Source of the DNA: Schaalia sp. 19OD2882
Lineage (GTDB): Bacteria > Actinomycetota > Actinomycetes > Actinomycetales > Actinomycetaceae
Direction: 5' to 3'
DNA length: 64,000 nt
NCBI RefSeq assembly: GCF_018986735.1
Contig: NZ_CP065521.1
Coordinates: 558,001 to 622,000 of the forward strand
The notes beneath the pieces were generated by a model. It searched no databases and was not told where the DNA came from. It saw only the letters and a program-made list of their open reading frames with translations. This document shows positions 8,967 to 18,045 of the stretch, piece after piece; position 1 is the stretch's first letter; each line of letters starts with the position of its first letter. The translations under genes were made by a program, and so were the position numbers.

Positions 8967-9889
8967 GCACCCTGGCCGCAGGTGGCGCCGATGGCACGAG
9001 GGCATCGAGAGCTCCTCGAATCCATCAGGAGAAGTGGTACCAACGCGGTTCGGCCCCTTACGAGCACGTCACCCCGGGGCTGGTCATCGCAAAGTACGTG
9101 CTCCTGGTCCTCCTGCTGGTCATTTCCGTGGGCCCGTTCATCTGGGAGCTCTCCACGGCGCTCAAGGGACCAGGGGACGACATCTACCAATTCCCTCCGC
9201 AGCTCATTCCCAGTGAGCCGACCTTGGCCAACTTCGGCACGGTTGCGGACCGCATTCCGATTCTGTCCTACGCATGGCACTCGGTGCTGGTGGCGATTGC
9301 CAGCGTCATCTCCAATGTCGTCTTCGGGACCCTTGGCGGCTACGCGTTGGCCCACATGGAGTTCCGAGGCAAGAAGATCGCCATCGCGATCCTCCTGTCC
9401 ACACTGATCCTTCCGGGCGAAGTCACCCTGACCTCCCAGTACCTGACGGTCAAGTCCCTCGGAGTCGACAACTCGCTGGTCGGGGTGTGGCTGCCAGGAG
9501 CCGTCGGAACGATGAACGTCCTGCTCATGGCAGTGTCGGCACGAATGATTCCGCGCGCCCTCATCGATGCGGCGATCATCGACGGGACGAACACCTGGCA
9601 GCGTCTGCGCTACGTCGTCTGGCCCAATGTGCGCGGCATGGCCTCGGTGGTCGCCCTCTTCTCCTTCATCGGCGCCTGGGACGACTACCTGTGGCCTTTG
9701 GTGGTGCTCTCCGATCCCGAGAACTACACGCTCACCGTCGGAATGCAGTACCTGAAGTCCTCGTTCTCGGAGAATCCGCGTGTCGTCGCGGCCGGCACGA
9801 TCATCGCCCTCGTCCCCATCATCATCATCTTCGCGTCGATGCAGAAATACTTCTTCCGCGGAGTCGAGGAAGGCGCGGTGAAGGGATGA
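8963..9889 (+). CDS. Sugar ABC transporter permease, MalG/UgpE type
   Basis: A 308-residue permease and partner of the preceding gene. About 40 hydrophilic residues come before the first membrane helix (KYVLLVLLLVISVGPFIW). The EAA-loop equivalent IDAAIIDGTNTWQRL near residues 201-215 contacts the ATPase. The N-terminal extension is slightly longer than in MalG. The ATG at 8963 overlaps the previous stop and its own stop overlaps the next start, so all three transporter genes and the epimerase are translationally chained. Confidence 0.92.
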   Translation: MSTLAAGGADGTRASRAPRIHQEKWYQRGSAPYEHVTPGLVIAKYVLLVLLLVISVGPFIWELSTALKGPGDDIYQFPPQLIPSEPTLANFGTVADRIPILSYAWHSVLVAIASVISNVVFGTLGGYALAHMEFRGKKIAIAILLSTLILPGEVTLTSQYLTVKSLGVDNSLVGVWLPGAVGTMNVLLMAVSARMIPRALIDAAIIDGTNTWQRLRYVVWPNVRGMASVVALFSFIGAWDDYLWPLVVLSDPENYTLTVGMQYLKSSFSENPRVVAAGTIIALVPIIIIFASMQKYFFRGVEEGAVKG

Positions 9890-11124
9890 GCGCAGTGGAT
9901 CCGCAGTGGCGTCATCGTGAACGCGACGCCCTCGTCTCCTTCGCAACGAATGCCGTCCTTCCGGGAGGTTTCGGCTACCTCGATGCTCACGGACGTCACC
10001 AGGGCGACCACGGCTGTGAATTGTGGATCAACGGGCGTTTCACCCACGTGTTCGCCTGCGAGGTCCTGCGAGGAAACACCCGGGCGTGGGAACTGCTCGA
10101 CCACGGGATGGGTGCACTGACGCACTCGCTTCACGACGACGAATTCGGGGGGTGGTTCCGCGCGGTCGACACGCAGGGGCACGGCCCCCTGACCCCGGCG
10201 GACACCGTGAAGGAGGCCTACTCCCACGCATTCGTGGTCCTGGCGGCCGCCGGCGCTCTTCAAGCGGGGCACCCCGAGGCCGCAGACCTCTTGGAGGAGG
10301 CGGTGTCCACGACCGAGCGGTACTGGTGGGAGCCCGAACACGGTCGAGTCCGGGAAAGCGCCAGTCGGAACTGGACGTCCTTCGAGCCCTACCGTGGCAT
10401 CAATGCGAACATGCACACGGTCGAATCGATGCTCGCCGTCCATGACGCGACAGGGGACACCCGATTCCTCGACCGTGCCGTGGCCGTCTGCGACTTCGTC
10501 CTGGAGGGGGCTGCCGGCAGGATCTGGCGGATTCTCGAGCACTACACGAGTACTTGGCAGCCGCAGCCCGAATACAACCGTGACCGGCCGGCGGACCCGT
10601 TCCGTCCTTACGGCGCCACCGTGGGTCATGCCTTCGAGTGGGCGCGACTGTCGATCCAGGCCCATGTGACCAAGCAGCGGCACGGGACGGGTAGGGCTGA
10701 CCTTTCGCGGGAGATTGCGCTGATCAGGCAGGCGCTTGCCGATGGCTGGGCGGTGGATGGTGCTCCCGGCTTCGTGTACACGACGGACTTCGACGGGCGC
10801 CCGGTCGCCCACGAGCGCATGCACTGGGTGGTGTGTGAGGCGATCAATGCCCTGGTCGTGCTCCGCGCGGCCGCGCGTGAACTCTCCCTTGATGCGCAGA
10901 TCGACTGCGATGCGTGGGAGAGGGTCTTGTGGGACTACGCGCGTGAGCATCTCATCGCCTCTCCAGGGCACTGGCGCGAAGAACTGGACAGCCGCAATCA
11001 ACTCTCGGAACGCACCTGGACCGGTATGCCGGAGATCTACCACGCCTACCAGACCCTGGTGCTGCCCGATGGTGACTACGCGTCGGGCTTTGCCCGGGCG
11101 GCCAAGGGGCTCCGAGAGGATTGA
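9886..11124 (+). CDS. AGE-family epimerase/isomerase (mannose isomerase-like)
   Basis: A 412-residue (alpha/alpha)6-barrel protein of the N-acylglucosamine 2-epimerase family, which includes mannose isomerase and cellobiose 2-epimerase. Family marks are the RGINANMHTVESMLA segment, the WRILEHYTSTW segment and the EFGGWFRAVDTQG loop. The ATGA overlap at 9886 sets the start. Placed last in an alpha-mannosidase operon, it most likely converts released D-mannose to D-fructose. Bifidobacterial N-glycan clusters contain the same kind of enzyme. N-acetylglucosamine/N-acetylmannosamine epimerisation is the alternative. No kinase for the product is encoded in the operon. Confidence 0.85.
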   Translation: MSAVDPQWRHRERDALVSFATNAVLPGGFGYLDAHGRHQGDHGCELWINGRFTHVFACEVLRGNTRAWELLDHGMGALTHSLHDDEFGGWFRAVDTQGHGPLTPADTVKEAYSHAFVVLAAAGALQAGHPEAADLLEEAVSTTERYWWEPEHGRVRESASRNWTSFEPYRGINANMHTVESMLAVHDATGDTRFLDRAVAVCDFVLEGAAGRIWRILEHYTSTWQPQPEYNRDRPADPFRPYGATVGHAFEWARLSIQAHVTKQRHGTGRADLSREIALIRQALADGWAVDGAPGFVYTTDFDGRPVAHERMHWVVCEAINALVVLRAAARELSLDAQIDCDAWERVLWDYAREHLIASPGHWREELDSRNQLSERTWTGMPEIYHAYQTLVLPDGDYASGFARAAKGLRED

Positions 11125-11165
11125 CGGCGGCGCCGCGCCCTCCCCCCGCCCCCCCTTCTTCGTGA

Positions 11166-11196
11166 GATTCGTCCGTCATGCCGTTCATGACGAATC
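11166..11196 (+). terminator. Weak hairpin after the glycan operon
   Basis: CGTCATG (11174-11180) pairs with CATGACG (11186-11192) around a 5-base loop. GATT/AATC extends the stem across a bulge. There is no T-tract. It lies between convergent genes, so it may serve both strands. Confidence 0.35.
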
Positions 11197-11269
11197 CCGG
11201 CCAAGGGAGGGGCGTCCCTGACGTCGAGGGCGTGGCCTTGTGCCCAATGCGGCGCCGCCGCCCTGGGAA

Positions 11270-12574
11270 TCACTGCTCCAAACGGGTGCCCAACTTCTCC
11301 TTCGTGGCCCACAGGCCTGCGGAGGGGGTCGAGATGAAGAACACGACCTCGCCATCGGGCATTGTGTTCCACCCGTCCTGCATCACCTCCGGGTCGTATC
11401 GACGCAGAGCCTCGTCACAGTCCATGTACGCGAAACCCACGCCTTCGATGTCCTCACGGCTCAGGTGCCCCGGCGCGTAGCGCACCGTGAAACGCCCCTC
11501 GGGGGAGCTGTGCGGCAGGTGCGCGGTGCCGTGAGGAATGTCCTGCATGTCCTCCTGGGTCCTGAAGAGGTCGATGACCTCCTTCTGACCGATGTACCCG
11601 TACTTGCGAATCAGCGCCTCGACCTCGGGTTGCTCGCCGAAGCGCTCCACGCCCGGGGCGATGATGAGCAGCTCGCCGCCGTCCGCGATGGCCATGCGGG
11701 TGCGGTAGATCGCCTTGTTCGCCACCCACGTGGCGTGGAACTCATCGCCCTGCATGACGGCCACGATCTTGTGGACGGGTTCGTCGAAGACAGTGATGTT
11801 CTGCGCGCGGCTGGCCTTTGCCGCATCCAGGTAGGTCTCCAGGTCGTCACCGACATAGATTCCCGTGTGTTCCAGATGGCCGCCCTCGTCGTAGGCCATG
11901 ACCACCTGCACGTACACGTCGGGGAGGCCACCCAGGAACTCGTCCTCGGCCTTGTTGAAGCACTTGCGCGCCGGGGTCAGCAGATTCCCCAGGTTGTTCT
12001 CGATGCCGTGGACGGCCGAGAGCATGTGTGAAGCGCCCAGCGTCCGCTTGCCGCCCAGGCCGATGAAGTAGTTCTTGTTGTGGTTGGCAAAACCCAGGAC
12101 CTCGTGGGGCACCACGTGCCCCAAGTTGATGACCAGGTCCCAGTGCTCGGTCATGAGCATCGTGTTGAGGTCCACCGGCATGTCCCAGTCGACCAGGCCA
12201 CCGGAGACCTGCGCCAGGTACGAGCCCGGCACCGTACCCACGTGGACGACGCCGTCCTTCCAGTCGTGGGCGTGGATGCGTTCCTCGGGGATCGAGCCGA
12301 ACATCCACCGGTTCTGCTCGGGCGTGTGCGGAACGTGCTGGCCCAGGGTGGGGATGACGTGCACTTGGGCGCCCATGGCTTCCACATGGTGGTAGAGGTG
12401 CTCGGTCATCCATCCCAGGCCGGCGTGGGCGCGAGTGATGTCGGGAGGCAGCAACAGCACGCGATCCAACCTGTCGATTCCGAGGCGCCGTTGCGACTCC
12501 TCGACGGTGCGTTCCAACAACCCTTTGATGGTGGCCCGGTCGATGCCTTTGCCCGTGTGCGAGAACCACGTCAT
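11270..12574 (-). CDS. LarA-family nickel-pincer hydroxyacid racemase/epimerase
   Basis: A 434-residue member of the lactate racemase (LarA, DUF2088) superfamily. These enzymes use the nickel-pincer nucleotide bound to a lysine to invert alpha-hydroxyacids. H157, K167 and H183 have the same spacing (10 and 16) as H174, K184 and H200 of Lactobacillus LarA, and H103 in HAHDW matches the fourth histidine. K167 is the expected cofactor-anchoring residue. Neighbours are sugar-related, so a sugar acid such as D-mannonate/D-gluconate is a better substrate guess than lactate. The cofactor genes larB, larC and larE are not in the window. ATGA overlap links it to the upstream HAD gene. Confidence 0.85.
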   Translation of the reverse strand: MTWFSHTGKGIDRATIKGLLERTVEESQRRLGIDRLDRVLLLPPDITRAHAGLGWMTEHLYHHVEAMGAQVHVIPTLGQHVPHTPEQNRWMFGSIPEERIHAHDWKDGVVHVGTVPGSYLAQVSGGLVDWDMPVDLNTMLMTEHWDLVINLGHVVPHEVLGFANHNKNYFIGLGGKRTLGASHMLSAVHGIENNLGNLLTPARKCFNKAEDEFLGGLPDVYVQVVMAYDEGGHLEHTGIYVGDDLETYLDAAKASRAQNITVFDEPVHKIVAVMQGDEFHATWVANKAIYRTRMAIADGGELLIIAPGVERFGEQPEVEALIRKYGYIGQKEVIDLFRTQEDMQDIPHGTAHLPHSSPEGRFTVRYAPGHLSREDIEGVGFAYMDCDEALRRYDPEVMQDGWNTMPDGEVVFFISTPSAGLWATKEKLGTRLEQ

Positions 12575-13509
12575 CGCAGTGTCCTTTCCTTGGAGGTCGT
12601 CGTGGGGCAGTCCGTGCGCCAGGGCGGGTCCGCAGGCAGCAGGGCTTCGAATTCGGTGACGAGGGCGTCCTGGTAGGCACCCCTGTAGGTCCCGGCGAGG
12701 AAACGCGGCAACGCCTCCTCACGGAAGCGCTTCCACGAGGCCGCTTCCCCTCCGGGATTGATGGGGTAGAAGAGAACACCTTCGCCGAAGGCCGCATCCC
12801 GGTCGCCCGGGGCGTCACCGATGAGCAGGATGTGGTCGTCCTCGTACTTGCCCTTGGCGGCCAGACGCAGGTGCTCCGCCTTCGAGCCCATCTCCTGGCC
12901 GGCGATGACCTTCACGTACTTGGCGAGGTCGTGTTCGCCCCACTCGCGGGCAAGGGCTTCGCCCGGCGTGGCTGACACCGTCATGCAGTCGACGTCGGTC
13001 TGCATGGCCTCCATGGCCTCACGCACGCCGGGGAAGGGGGCGCAGCCGCGCACCATCCAGGCGATGAGCTCATTGACGCCGTGGCCCCAGGTCACGCACC
13101 GTTCGATCTCTTCGGAGGGATTCGCGGCGGCGAATTGGGCGATGCCGGCGTCCGACAGGGGCAGCCCCGAGCCGATGAAGCGTTTGAGTTCATCTCCGTC
13201 GGGGATCTTCACGCCGCGGGCGGCGACCTCGGGACGCTCTCGCAGCAGGTCGAACAGGCGCGCCAGGGCTAGCCAGCGATTCCGGCCACGTGTCGTCGAG
13301 TACAAGTTGACGAACAGCGCCGTCTGCCGCACCAGAGTCGATGCCGCCTGCAGGTCGAAGTACTTGATGTAGGCGGGGGTGAAGCACTCCTGGTGCTTGA
13401 TGTCCATGGCGTCCATCGCGCAACCGTCGGAGTCGATTCCGACGAAGAAGGACTTCGTGGGGACGAAGTCGATGAGCGCTTGGGTGGCTGTGTGGGATGT
13501 GATGGTCAT
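12571..13509 (-). CDS. HAD-superfamily hydrolase
   Basis: A 312-residue haloacid-dehalogenase-fold phosphatase. Motif I is GIDSDGC (residues 24-30), motif II is the VSATP segment, motif III the lysine in GSKAEHL, and motif IV LIGDAPGDRDAA. A large helical cap lies between motifs I and II. The start is the ATG at 13509 behind GAGGAA. The longer open frame upstream runs through the GH3 gene and is rejected. It lies 10 bases after the GH3 gene, and its stop overlaps the LarA-family start. The substrate is unknown; a sugar-acid or sugar phosphate is likely from context. Confidence 0.82.
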   Translation of the reverse strand: MTITSHTATQALIDFVPTKSFFVGIDSDGCAMDAMDIKHQECFTPAYIKYFDLQAASTLVRQTALFVNLYSTTRGRNRWLALARLFDLLRERPEVAARGVKIPDGDELKRFIGSGLPLSDAGIAQFAAANPSEEIERCVTWGHGVNELIAWMVRGCAPFPGVREAMEAMQTDVDCMTVSATPGEALAREWGEHDLAKYVKVIAGQEMGSKAEHLRLAAKGKYEDDHILLIGDAPGDRDAAFGEGVLFYPINPGGEAASWKRFREEALPRFLAGTYRGAYQDALVTEFEALLPADPPWRTDCPTTTSKERTLR

Positions 13510-13519
13510 GGTCTGTTCC

Positions 13520-15289
13520 TCACACCCTTGCGTCCGGGAAGCCGCAGTACGCGTCCACCGGGGAAACACCTGTGAACTGCGACCGTCCTTCGAGCTTGTC
13601 CAGCACGGCGACCAGGGTGTGTTCCTTGTCGTCGTAGGCGTTGATGAATGTCCGCACCTGGGGGACGTCGGCCATGTCGAAGGGGCCGCCGGTGGCCACG
13701 TAGACGACCGGAAGTTCGTGGACGTACCACGGGATGTCCACAGTGCCTTTGGTCGCCGGCCATGCCACACGTTGGGCGGGCTGCATCATTCCGTCGACCT
13801 TGGCCACCAGCAGGACGAGGTCGTAGGAGTCGGTCAGAGTGGCGATCGGCGCCTTGCCTGCGTAGATGTCGCGTACTCGTGCCGCCTGTTCCTCGGGCGA
13901 GAGTTCGGCGAGCACGCTCAGCAGGGATTCGTGGACAGTGACCTCGTAGCCGCGTTCGCCGAGCAAACGCGCGACGACATCGGCGGGGTGCGTGGCGCCT
14001 CCGCCACCACCGAAGGCGCGACTGATGGGGTTCTCGGGTCCGCTGACGGGGACGACGAGGATGCGGCGGTGCCGTTGGGGCGACAGGGGCAACAGCCCTT
14101 CCTCCCGCGACTTGACCAGGGTCACCGCGCGGTCCGACACGGCCGGTGCCAGCGCGAGATTCTCCGCCAATCCAATGCGTGCCATGGCCTCTTCCTTGGG
14201 GGCGAGGATCTGTTCACGCGGGGTCGAGTGCAATTTGAGGCGCGCCTTGAGTCCGAGGATGCGTTGCAGGGCCTGCGTGAGCCGCTCCTCGGTGATGACG
14301 CCGTCCCGGTGGCCCTGCAGCATCCACTCGAAGTCCTCATCCGGGTCATTGAAGAACAGGAACAGGTCGCAACCTGCGGCGATGGCGCGGGGCAGCAGGT
14401 CCTTGCGCGACATGCGTCCGGTCAGACCCACCATGTGCGAGGCGTCCGTGACCACCAGGCCGTTGAAGCCGAGGCGGCCACGCAGCAGGTCGGTGACCAG
14501 CTCCTTGGACAAGGTGGCGGGCAGCAGGTCCTCGTCGGTGGTCTCGGGGCTGAAGAAGCGCTGGTAGGCGGGCTGCATGATGTGGCCGACCATGATCGAG
14601 GGCAGTCCTTCGTCGATGAGTCCCCTGTAGACCTTGCCGAAGGTGGCGTCCCATTCCTCGCAGCTCAGGGAATTCACGCTGGAGGAGAGGTGGTGGTCGC
14701 GTTCGTCGATGCCGTCACCCGGGAAGTGCTTGGCGGTCGGCAGGATTCCGGACTCCATGATTCCCCGCATGTACGCCTTGGACATTTCCAGGACCAGGTC
14801 CGGGTCGTCGCCCCAGGTGCGGGTGCACACGATCGGGTTGCGCCAGTTGCGCACCAGGTCGACGATCGGCGCGAAGGACCAGTTGCAGCCGATCGCACTG
14901 GCCTCGACGCCGCTGACCCGCCCCATCTCGTAGGCCCACGACGGGTCGGCGGTGGCACCGATCTTCACTTCCCATCCGACGTAGGTGCCGTCGGTGCAGG
15001 CGCCGTTGCCGCCGGCTTCGGTGTTGGCGGCGATGAGCAGTGGAATCTTCGAGGAGGTCTGCAGGATGTGGTTCTGTTCCCACACTTCTTCGGCGATGCC
15101 GGGGTTGTATCGTACGGCGCCGATGTGGAAGCGGTCGAGGATGCCGGTCAAGTACTCCTCGGTGCGCTTCGAGCCCATGTTGACGAAGAGCTGGCCGATC
15201 TTCTCTTCGTCGCTCATCGATGCGATGGTGTCATTGACCCAGTCGATGTCCTCTGGGGCCAGGTTGAAGGGGGGTGCGGACAGATCCAC
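13520..15289 (-). CDS. Glycoside hydrolase family 3 protein (NagZ-like)
   Basis: A 589-residue cytoplasmic GH3 enzyme. The segment KHFPGDGIDERDHH (187-200) carries the Asp-His pair D198/H200 that NagZ-type enzymes use as acid/base. The nucleophile is D282 in VTDASHMVGL. A second, C-terminal alpha/beta domain follows from about residue 370. The GTG start at 15289 is preceded by AAGGAG. It is the first gene of a minus-strand unit with the HAD and LarA-family genes. The NagZ-like acid/base suggests a beta-N-acetylhexosaminide substrate or a phosphorolytic variant, but the sugar is not certain. Confidence 0.87.
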   Translation of the reverse strand: MDLSAPPFNLAPEDIDWVNDTIASMSDEEKIGQLFVNMGSKRTEEYLTGILDRFHIGAVRYNPGIAEEVWEQNHILQTSSKIPLLIAANTEAGGNGACTDGTYVGWEVKIGATADPSWAYEMGRVSGVEASAIGCNWSFAPIVDLVRNWRNPIVCTRTWGDDPDLVLEMSKAYMRGIMESGILPTAKHFPGDGIDERDHHLSSSVNSLSCEEWDATFGKVYRGLIDEGLPSIMVGHIMQPAYQRFFSPETTDEDLLPATLSKELVTDLLRGRLGFNGLVVTDASHMVGLTGRMSRKDLLPRAIAAGCDLFLFFNDPDEDFEWMLQGHRDGVITEERLTQALQRILGLKARLKLHSTPREQILAPKEEAMARIGLAENLALAPAVSDRAVTLVKSREEGLLPLSPQRHRRILVVPVSGPENPISRAFGGGGGATHPADVVARLLGERGYEVTVHESLLSVLAELSPEEQAARVRDIYAGKAPIATLTDSYDLVLLVAKVDGMMQPAQRVAWPATKGTVDIPWYVHELPVVYVATGGPFDMADVPQVRTFINAYDDKEHTLVAVLDKLEGRSQFTGVSPVDAYCGFPDARV

Positions 15290-15302
15290 CAGGGGGTTCT
15301 CC

Positions 15303-15320
15303 TTGCCTCATTTGCCTCAT
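15303..15320. repeat. Tandem 9-base direct repeat in a divergent promoter region
   Basis: Two perfect copies of TTGCCTCAT lie head to tail, just upstream of the GH3 ribosome-binding site and in the shared region before gnd. This could be a regulator site or slippage. A second feature of this spacer is an inverted repeat with arms at 15357-15370 and 15440-15453 (one internal mismatch). Confidence 0.5.
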
Positions 15321-15486
15321 TGCACGGCTGCGAACGATTCAAGGGTTTCATCGGGGTGCCTGCCGGGCGCTCGGTTTCCATGAGTTGCCACAGGCGGCGC
15401 CCTCGTTCGTGCAACTGGCGGCAACCCGCGTCCGCCGGCGTGCCCGGCGGGCAGTCTGGCTTCACGTACGAATGAAGGAGGATTCG

Positions 15487-16941
15487 ATGTCGATCTCCAC
15501 CCCAGCTCGGGCAAGCGCCGACGTCGGCGTCACCGGCATGGGCGTCATGGGCCGCAACCTCGCCCGGAACCTTGCGCGCAACGGCCACACCGTGGCCATC
15601 CACAACCGCAGTGCCGACAAGACCGAACAGGTCTTCGCCGACCACGGCAGTGAGGGCGTTTTCGTCCCTGCCGAGACCATGGATGACTTCGTCGCCTGCC
15701 TGCAACGCCCTCGCGTGGCCATCATCATGGTCAAGGCCGGTGCCGCCACCGACGCCGTCATCGAAGAACTGGCGTCACGCATGGACGAGGGCGACATCAT
15801 CGTCGACTGCGGCAACACCCTGTTCCACGACACCCGACGCCGGGAGGCAGCACTGCGCGAACGCGGAGTGCACTTCGTGGGCGTGGGCGTTTCGGGAGGT
15901 GAAGAGGGCGCCCTGTGGGGTCCTTCGATCATGCCCGGCGGTCCGGTGGAGGCCTACGGGCGACTGGGCCCCGTGTTCGAAACGATCAGCGCCAAGGTGG
16001 AGGACACTCCGTGCTGTACGCACATCGGCCCCGACGGGGCAGGCCACTTCGTGAAGATGGTGCACAACGGCATCGAGTACGCCGACATGCAGGTCATCGG
16101 CGAGGCCTACGACCTGCTGCGTCGCGTGGCGGGACTGGAACCGGCCGAGATCGCCGAGGTCTTCGCGACATGGAACCGCGGCGAGTTGGACTCGTATCTG
16201 ATGGAGATCACCGTGGAGGTCCTGCGTCAGGTCGATGCGCGTACGGGCAAGCCTTTCGTCGACGTCGTCGTGGACGCCGCAGGCCAGAAGGGCACGGGCG
16301 CATGGACCACTCAGACTGCGCTGGACCTGGGTGTGCCGGTCACAGGCATCGGTGAGGCCACCTTCGCCCGAGCACTGTCCGCCTCTCCGCTCCAGCGGCA
16401 GGCGGCCCGGGACCTCCCGGGGCAGATCCCGGCGACCGACCCGGTTGACCGTGACACATTCGTCGAGGACGTCCGCCAAGCGCTGTACGCCTCCAAGCTC
16501 ATCGCCTACACGCAGGGTCTCAACGAGATCCAGGCTGCCGCCGCCGAATACGGGTGGGACCTGGACCTCGGGGCGATTGCGCGCATCTGGCGTGGCGGCT
16601 GCATCATACGTGCGCGTTTCCTCAGCGAGATCACGGCGGCCTTCGAAGCCGATCCGGCTCTGCCGCTGCTCATCTCCGCCGCGGTGTTCCGCGACCGGAT
16701 CGTCGCGGCACTGCCGTCCTGGAGGCGTGTGGTCGTGGCATCGGCTCAGCACGGGGTGCCTGCACCCGTGTTCTCCTCCTGCCTGTCGTACTACGACGCG
16801 CTGCGATCCGACCGCCTGCCTGCAGCCCTCATCCAGGGGCAGCGGGATTTCTTCGGAGCGCACACCTACGGCCGTGTCGACGCACCGGGTGCCTTCCACA
16901 CCCTGTGGGCCGTCGAAGGCCGCCCCGAGGTCGAGGCCTGA
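15487..16941 (+). CDS. gnd: 6-phosphogluconate dehydrogenase, decarboxylating
   Basis: A 484-residue 6PGDH that oxidises 6-phosphogluconate to ribulose 5-phosphate, CO2 and NAD(P)H. The dinucleotide motif GVTGMGVMGRNLARN starts near residue 13. The family segments VSGGEEGALWGPSIMPGG and HFVKMVHNGIEYADMQ follow; the latter carries the catalytic lysine and the HN substrate pair. The length fits the 470-485-residue homodimeric class. The ATG at 15487 follows GAAGGAGGATTCG; an in-frame ATG 15 bases earlier lies upstream of that site. It is divergent from the GH3-HAD-LarA unit and followed 27 bases later by a sugar kinase, so it appears dedicated to sugar-acid catabolism rather than only housekeeping. 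Confidence 0.95.
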   Translation: MSISTPARASADVGVTGMGVMGRNLARNLARNGHTVAIHNRSADKTEQVFADHGSEGVFVPAETMDDFVACLQRPRVAIIMVKAGAATDAVIEELASRMDEGDIIVDCGNTLFHDTRRREAALRERGVHFVGVGVSGGEEGALWGPSIMPGGPVEAYGRLGPVFETISAKVEDTPCCTHIGPDGAGHFVKMVHNGIEYADMQVIGEAYDLLRRVAGLEPAEIAEVFATWNRGELDSYLMEITVEVLRQVDARTGKPFVDVVVDAAGQKGTGAWTTQTALDLGVPVTGIGEATFARALSASPLQRQAARDLPGQIPATDPVDRDTFVEDVRQALYASKLIAYTQGLNEIQAAAAEYGWDLDLGAIARIWRGGCIIRARFLSEITAAFEADPALPLLISAAVFRDRIVAALPSWRRVVVASAQHGVPAPVFSSCLSYYDALRSDRLPAALIQGQRDFFGAHTYGRVDAPGAFHTLWAVEGRPEVEA

Positions 16942-16968
16942 GCCGGGCAAGGACGGAAAGGATCGGAG

Positions 16969-18045
16969 ATGGAACTACGCGCTGACGCACGATGGTCCCT
17001 GGTGGTGCCCACCTCGATGGGGGTCCGACTGACGCCGGACAACCGTCAGGCCACCCACACCTGCGACCACTTCTTCCTCCTGCAGGCGACCTCCGCGGAG
17101 ACCAACGTCGCCTCGATCGCCTCCCACTTGGGGCTCCCGACCAAGGTGCTCACCAACTTCGTGGAGGGATCGCCCATCGCGGCCTTCATCAAGGCGAATC
17201 TGCGAGCACGCGGCATGGAGGTCGAAGGCCGCGAGGTCCCGCAGGGAGATGCGTGGGGGTACCGCCACCAGTTCAACATTGCGGACTCCGGCTTCGGCGG
17301 ACGCGCCCCGCGTGTGTGGAACGACCGTGCGGGCGAGGTCGGGCGCACTCTGGCGGCCACCGACTTCGACCTGGAGGCCCTGTTCGAACGCGACGGGGTC
17401 AAGATCGTGCACATGTCGGGTCTGATCGCCTCCCTGTCGCCCGAAACCGGTCGCCTGTGCGTGGAACTGGCGCGTGTGGCTGCCGAGCACGGGACGGCGG
17501 TGAGTTTCGACCTCAACTACCGCGCCTCGTTCTGGAAGGGGCGCGAAGAGGAGCTTTCGGCCGCATTCCACGCCATCGCCGAGCACTGCGACATCCTCTA
17601 CGGCAACGAAGAGGACTTCCAGTTGTGCCTGGGCATCGAGGGCCCTGAGGTGGGCGGCAGTGGAATCGACGCTCAGATCGACCAGTTCGCCGGCATGATC
17701 GAACGCGTCCGCGCCGCCTACCCGAAGGCCACGTGGGTGGGAACCTCTTTGCGCGAGGTCGTCTCGGCGAACCACCACAGGTGGGGCATGATCCTGTGGG
17801 GCCAGGGCCTGCTCGAGGTGGTTCCTTTGCGTGACATTGACGTCCTGGACCGCATCGGTGGAGGCGACGCGTCGATCGGTGGTGTCCTGTACGGCATCCT
17901 GCGCGGGTGGACCACGCGAGAGTGCGCCCACTTCGGGTGGGCCACCGGCGCCCTTGCTGCCACCAGTGTCCACGACTACGCGGCTCCCGCCGACGAGGCG
18001 CAGGTGTGGGGCGTGTGGGAGGGCAACGCTCGCGTCCAACGCTGA
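16969..18045 (+). CDS. PfkB-family carbohydrate kinase (KDG kinase-like)
   Basis: A 358-residue ribokinase/PfkB-fold kinase. The C-terminal signature RIGGGDASIGG (295-305) contains the catalytic base D300. The RIGGGDA form is typical of 2-keto-3-deoxygluconate kinases, and SFDLNYRASFW is also found in that group. It lies 27 bases after gnd, so it probably shares its transcript. If it phosphorylates gluconate, it would feed gnd directly. If it acts on KDG, it belongs to an Entner-Doudoroff-type route whose aldolase is not in the window. Family assignment is firm; substrate is open. Confidence 0.88.
   Translation: MELRADARWSLVVPTSMGVRLTPDNRQATHTCDHFFLLQATSAETNVASIASHLGLPTKVLTNFVEGSPIAAFIKANLRARGMEVEGREVPQGDAWGYRHQFNIADSGFGGRAPRVWNDRAGEVGRTLAATDFDLEALFERDGVKIVHMSGLIASLSPETGRLCVELARVAAEHGTAVSFDLNYRASFWKGREEELSAAFHAIAEHCDILYGNEEDFQLCLGIEGPEVGGSGIDAQIDQFAGMIERVRAAYPKATWVGTSLREVVSANHHRWGMILWGQGLLEVVPLRDIDVLDRIGGGDASIGGVLYGILRGWTTRECAHFGWATGALAATSVHDYAAPADEAQVWGVWEGNARVQR

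Noticed and set aside
13379..15475. A 698-residue plus-strand open frame opposite the GH3 gene
   Set aside because: The GH3 protein on the minus strand has full catalytic motifs. The opposite frame has no start signal and a biased composition.
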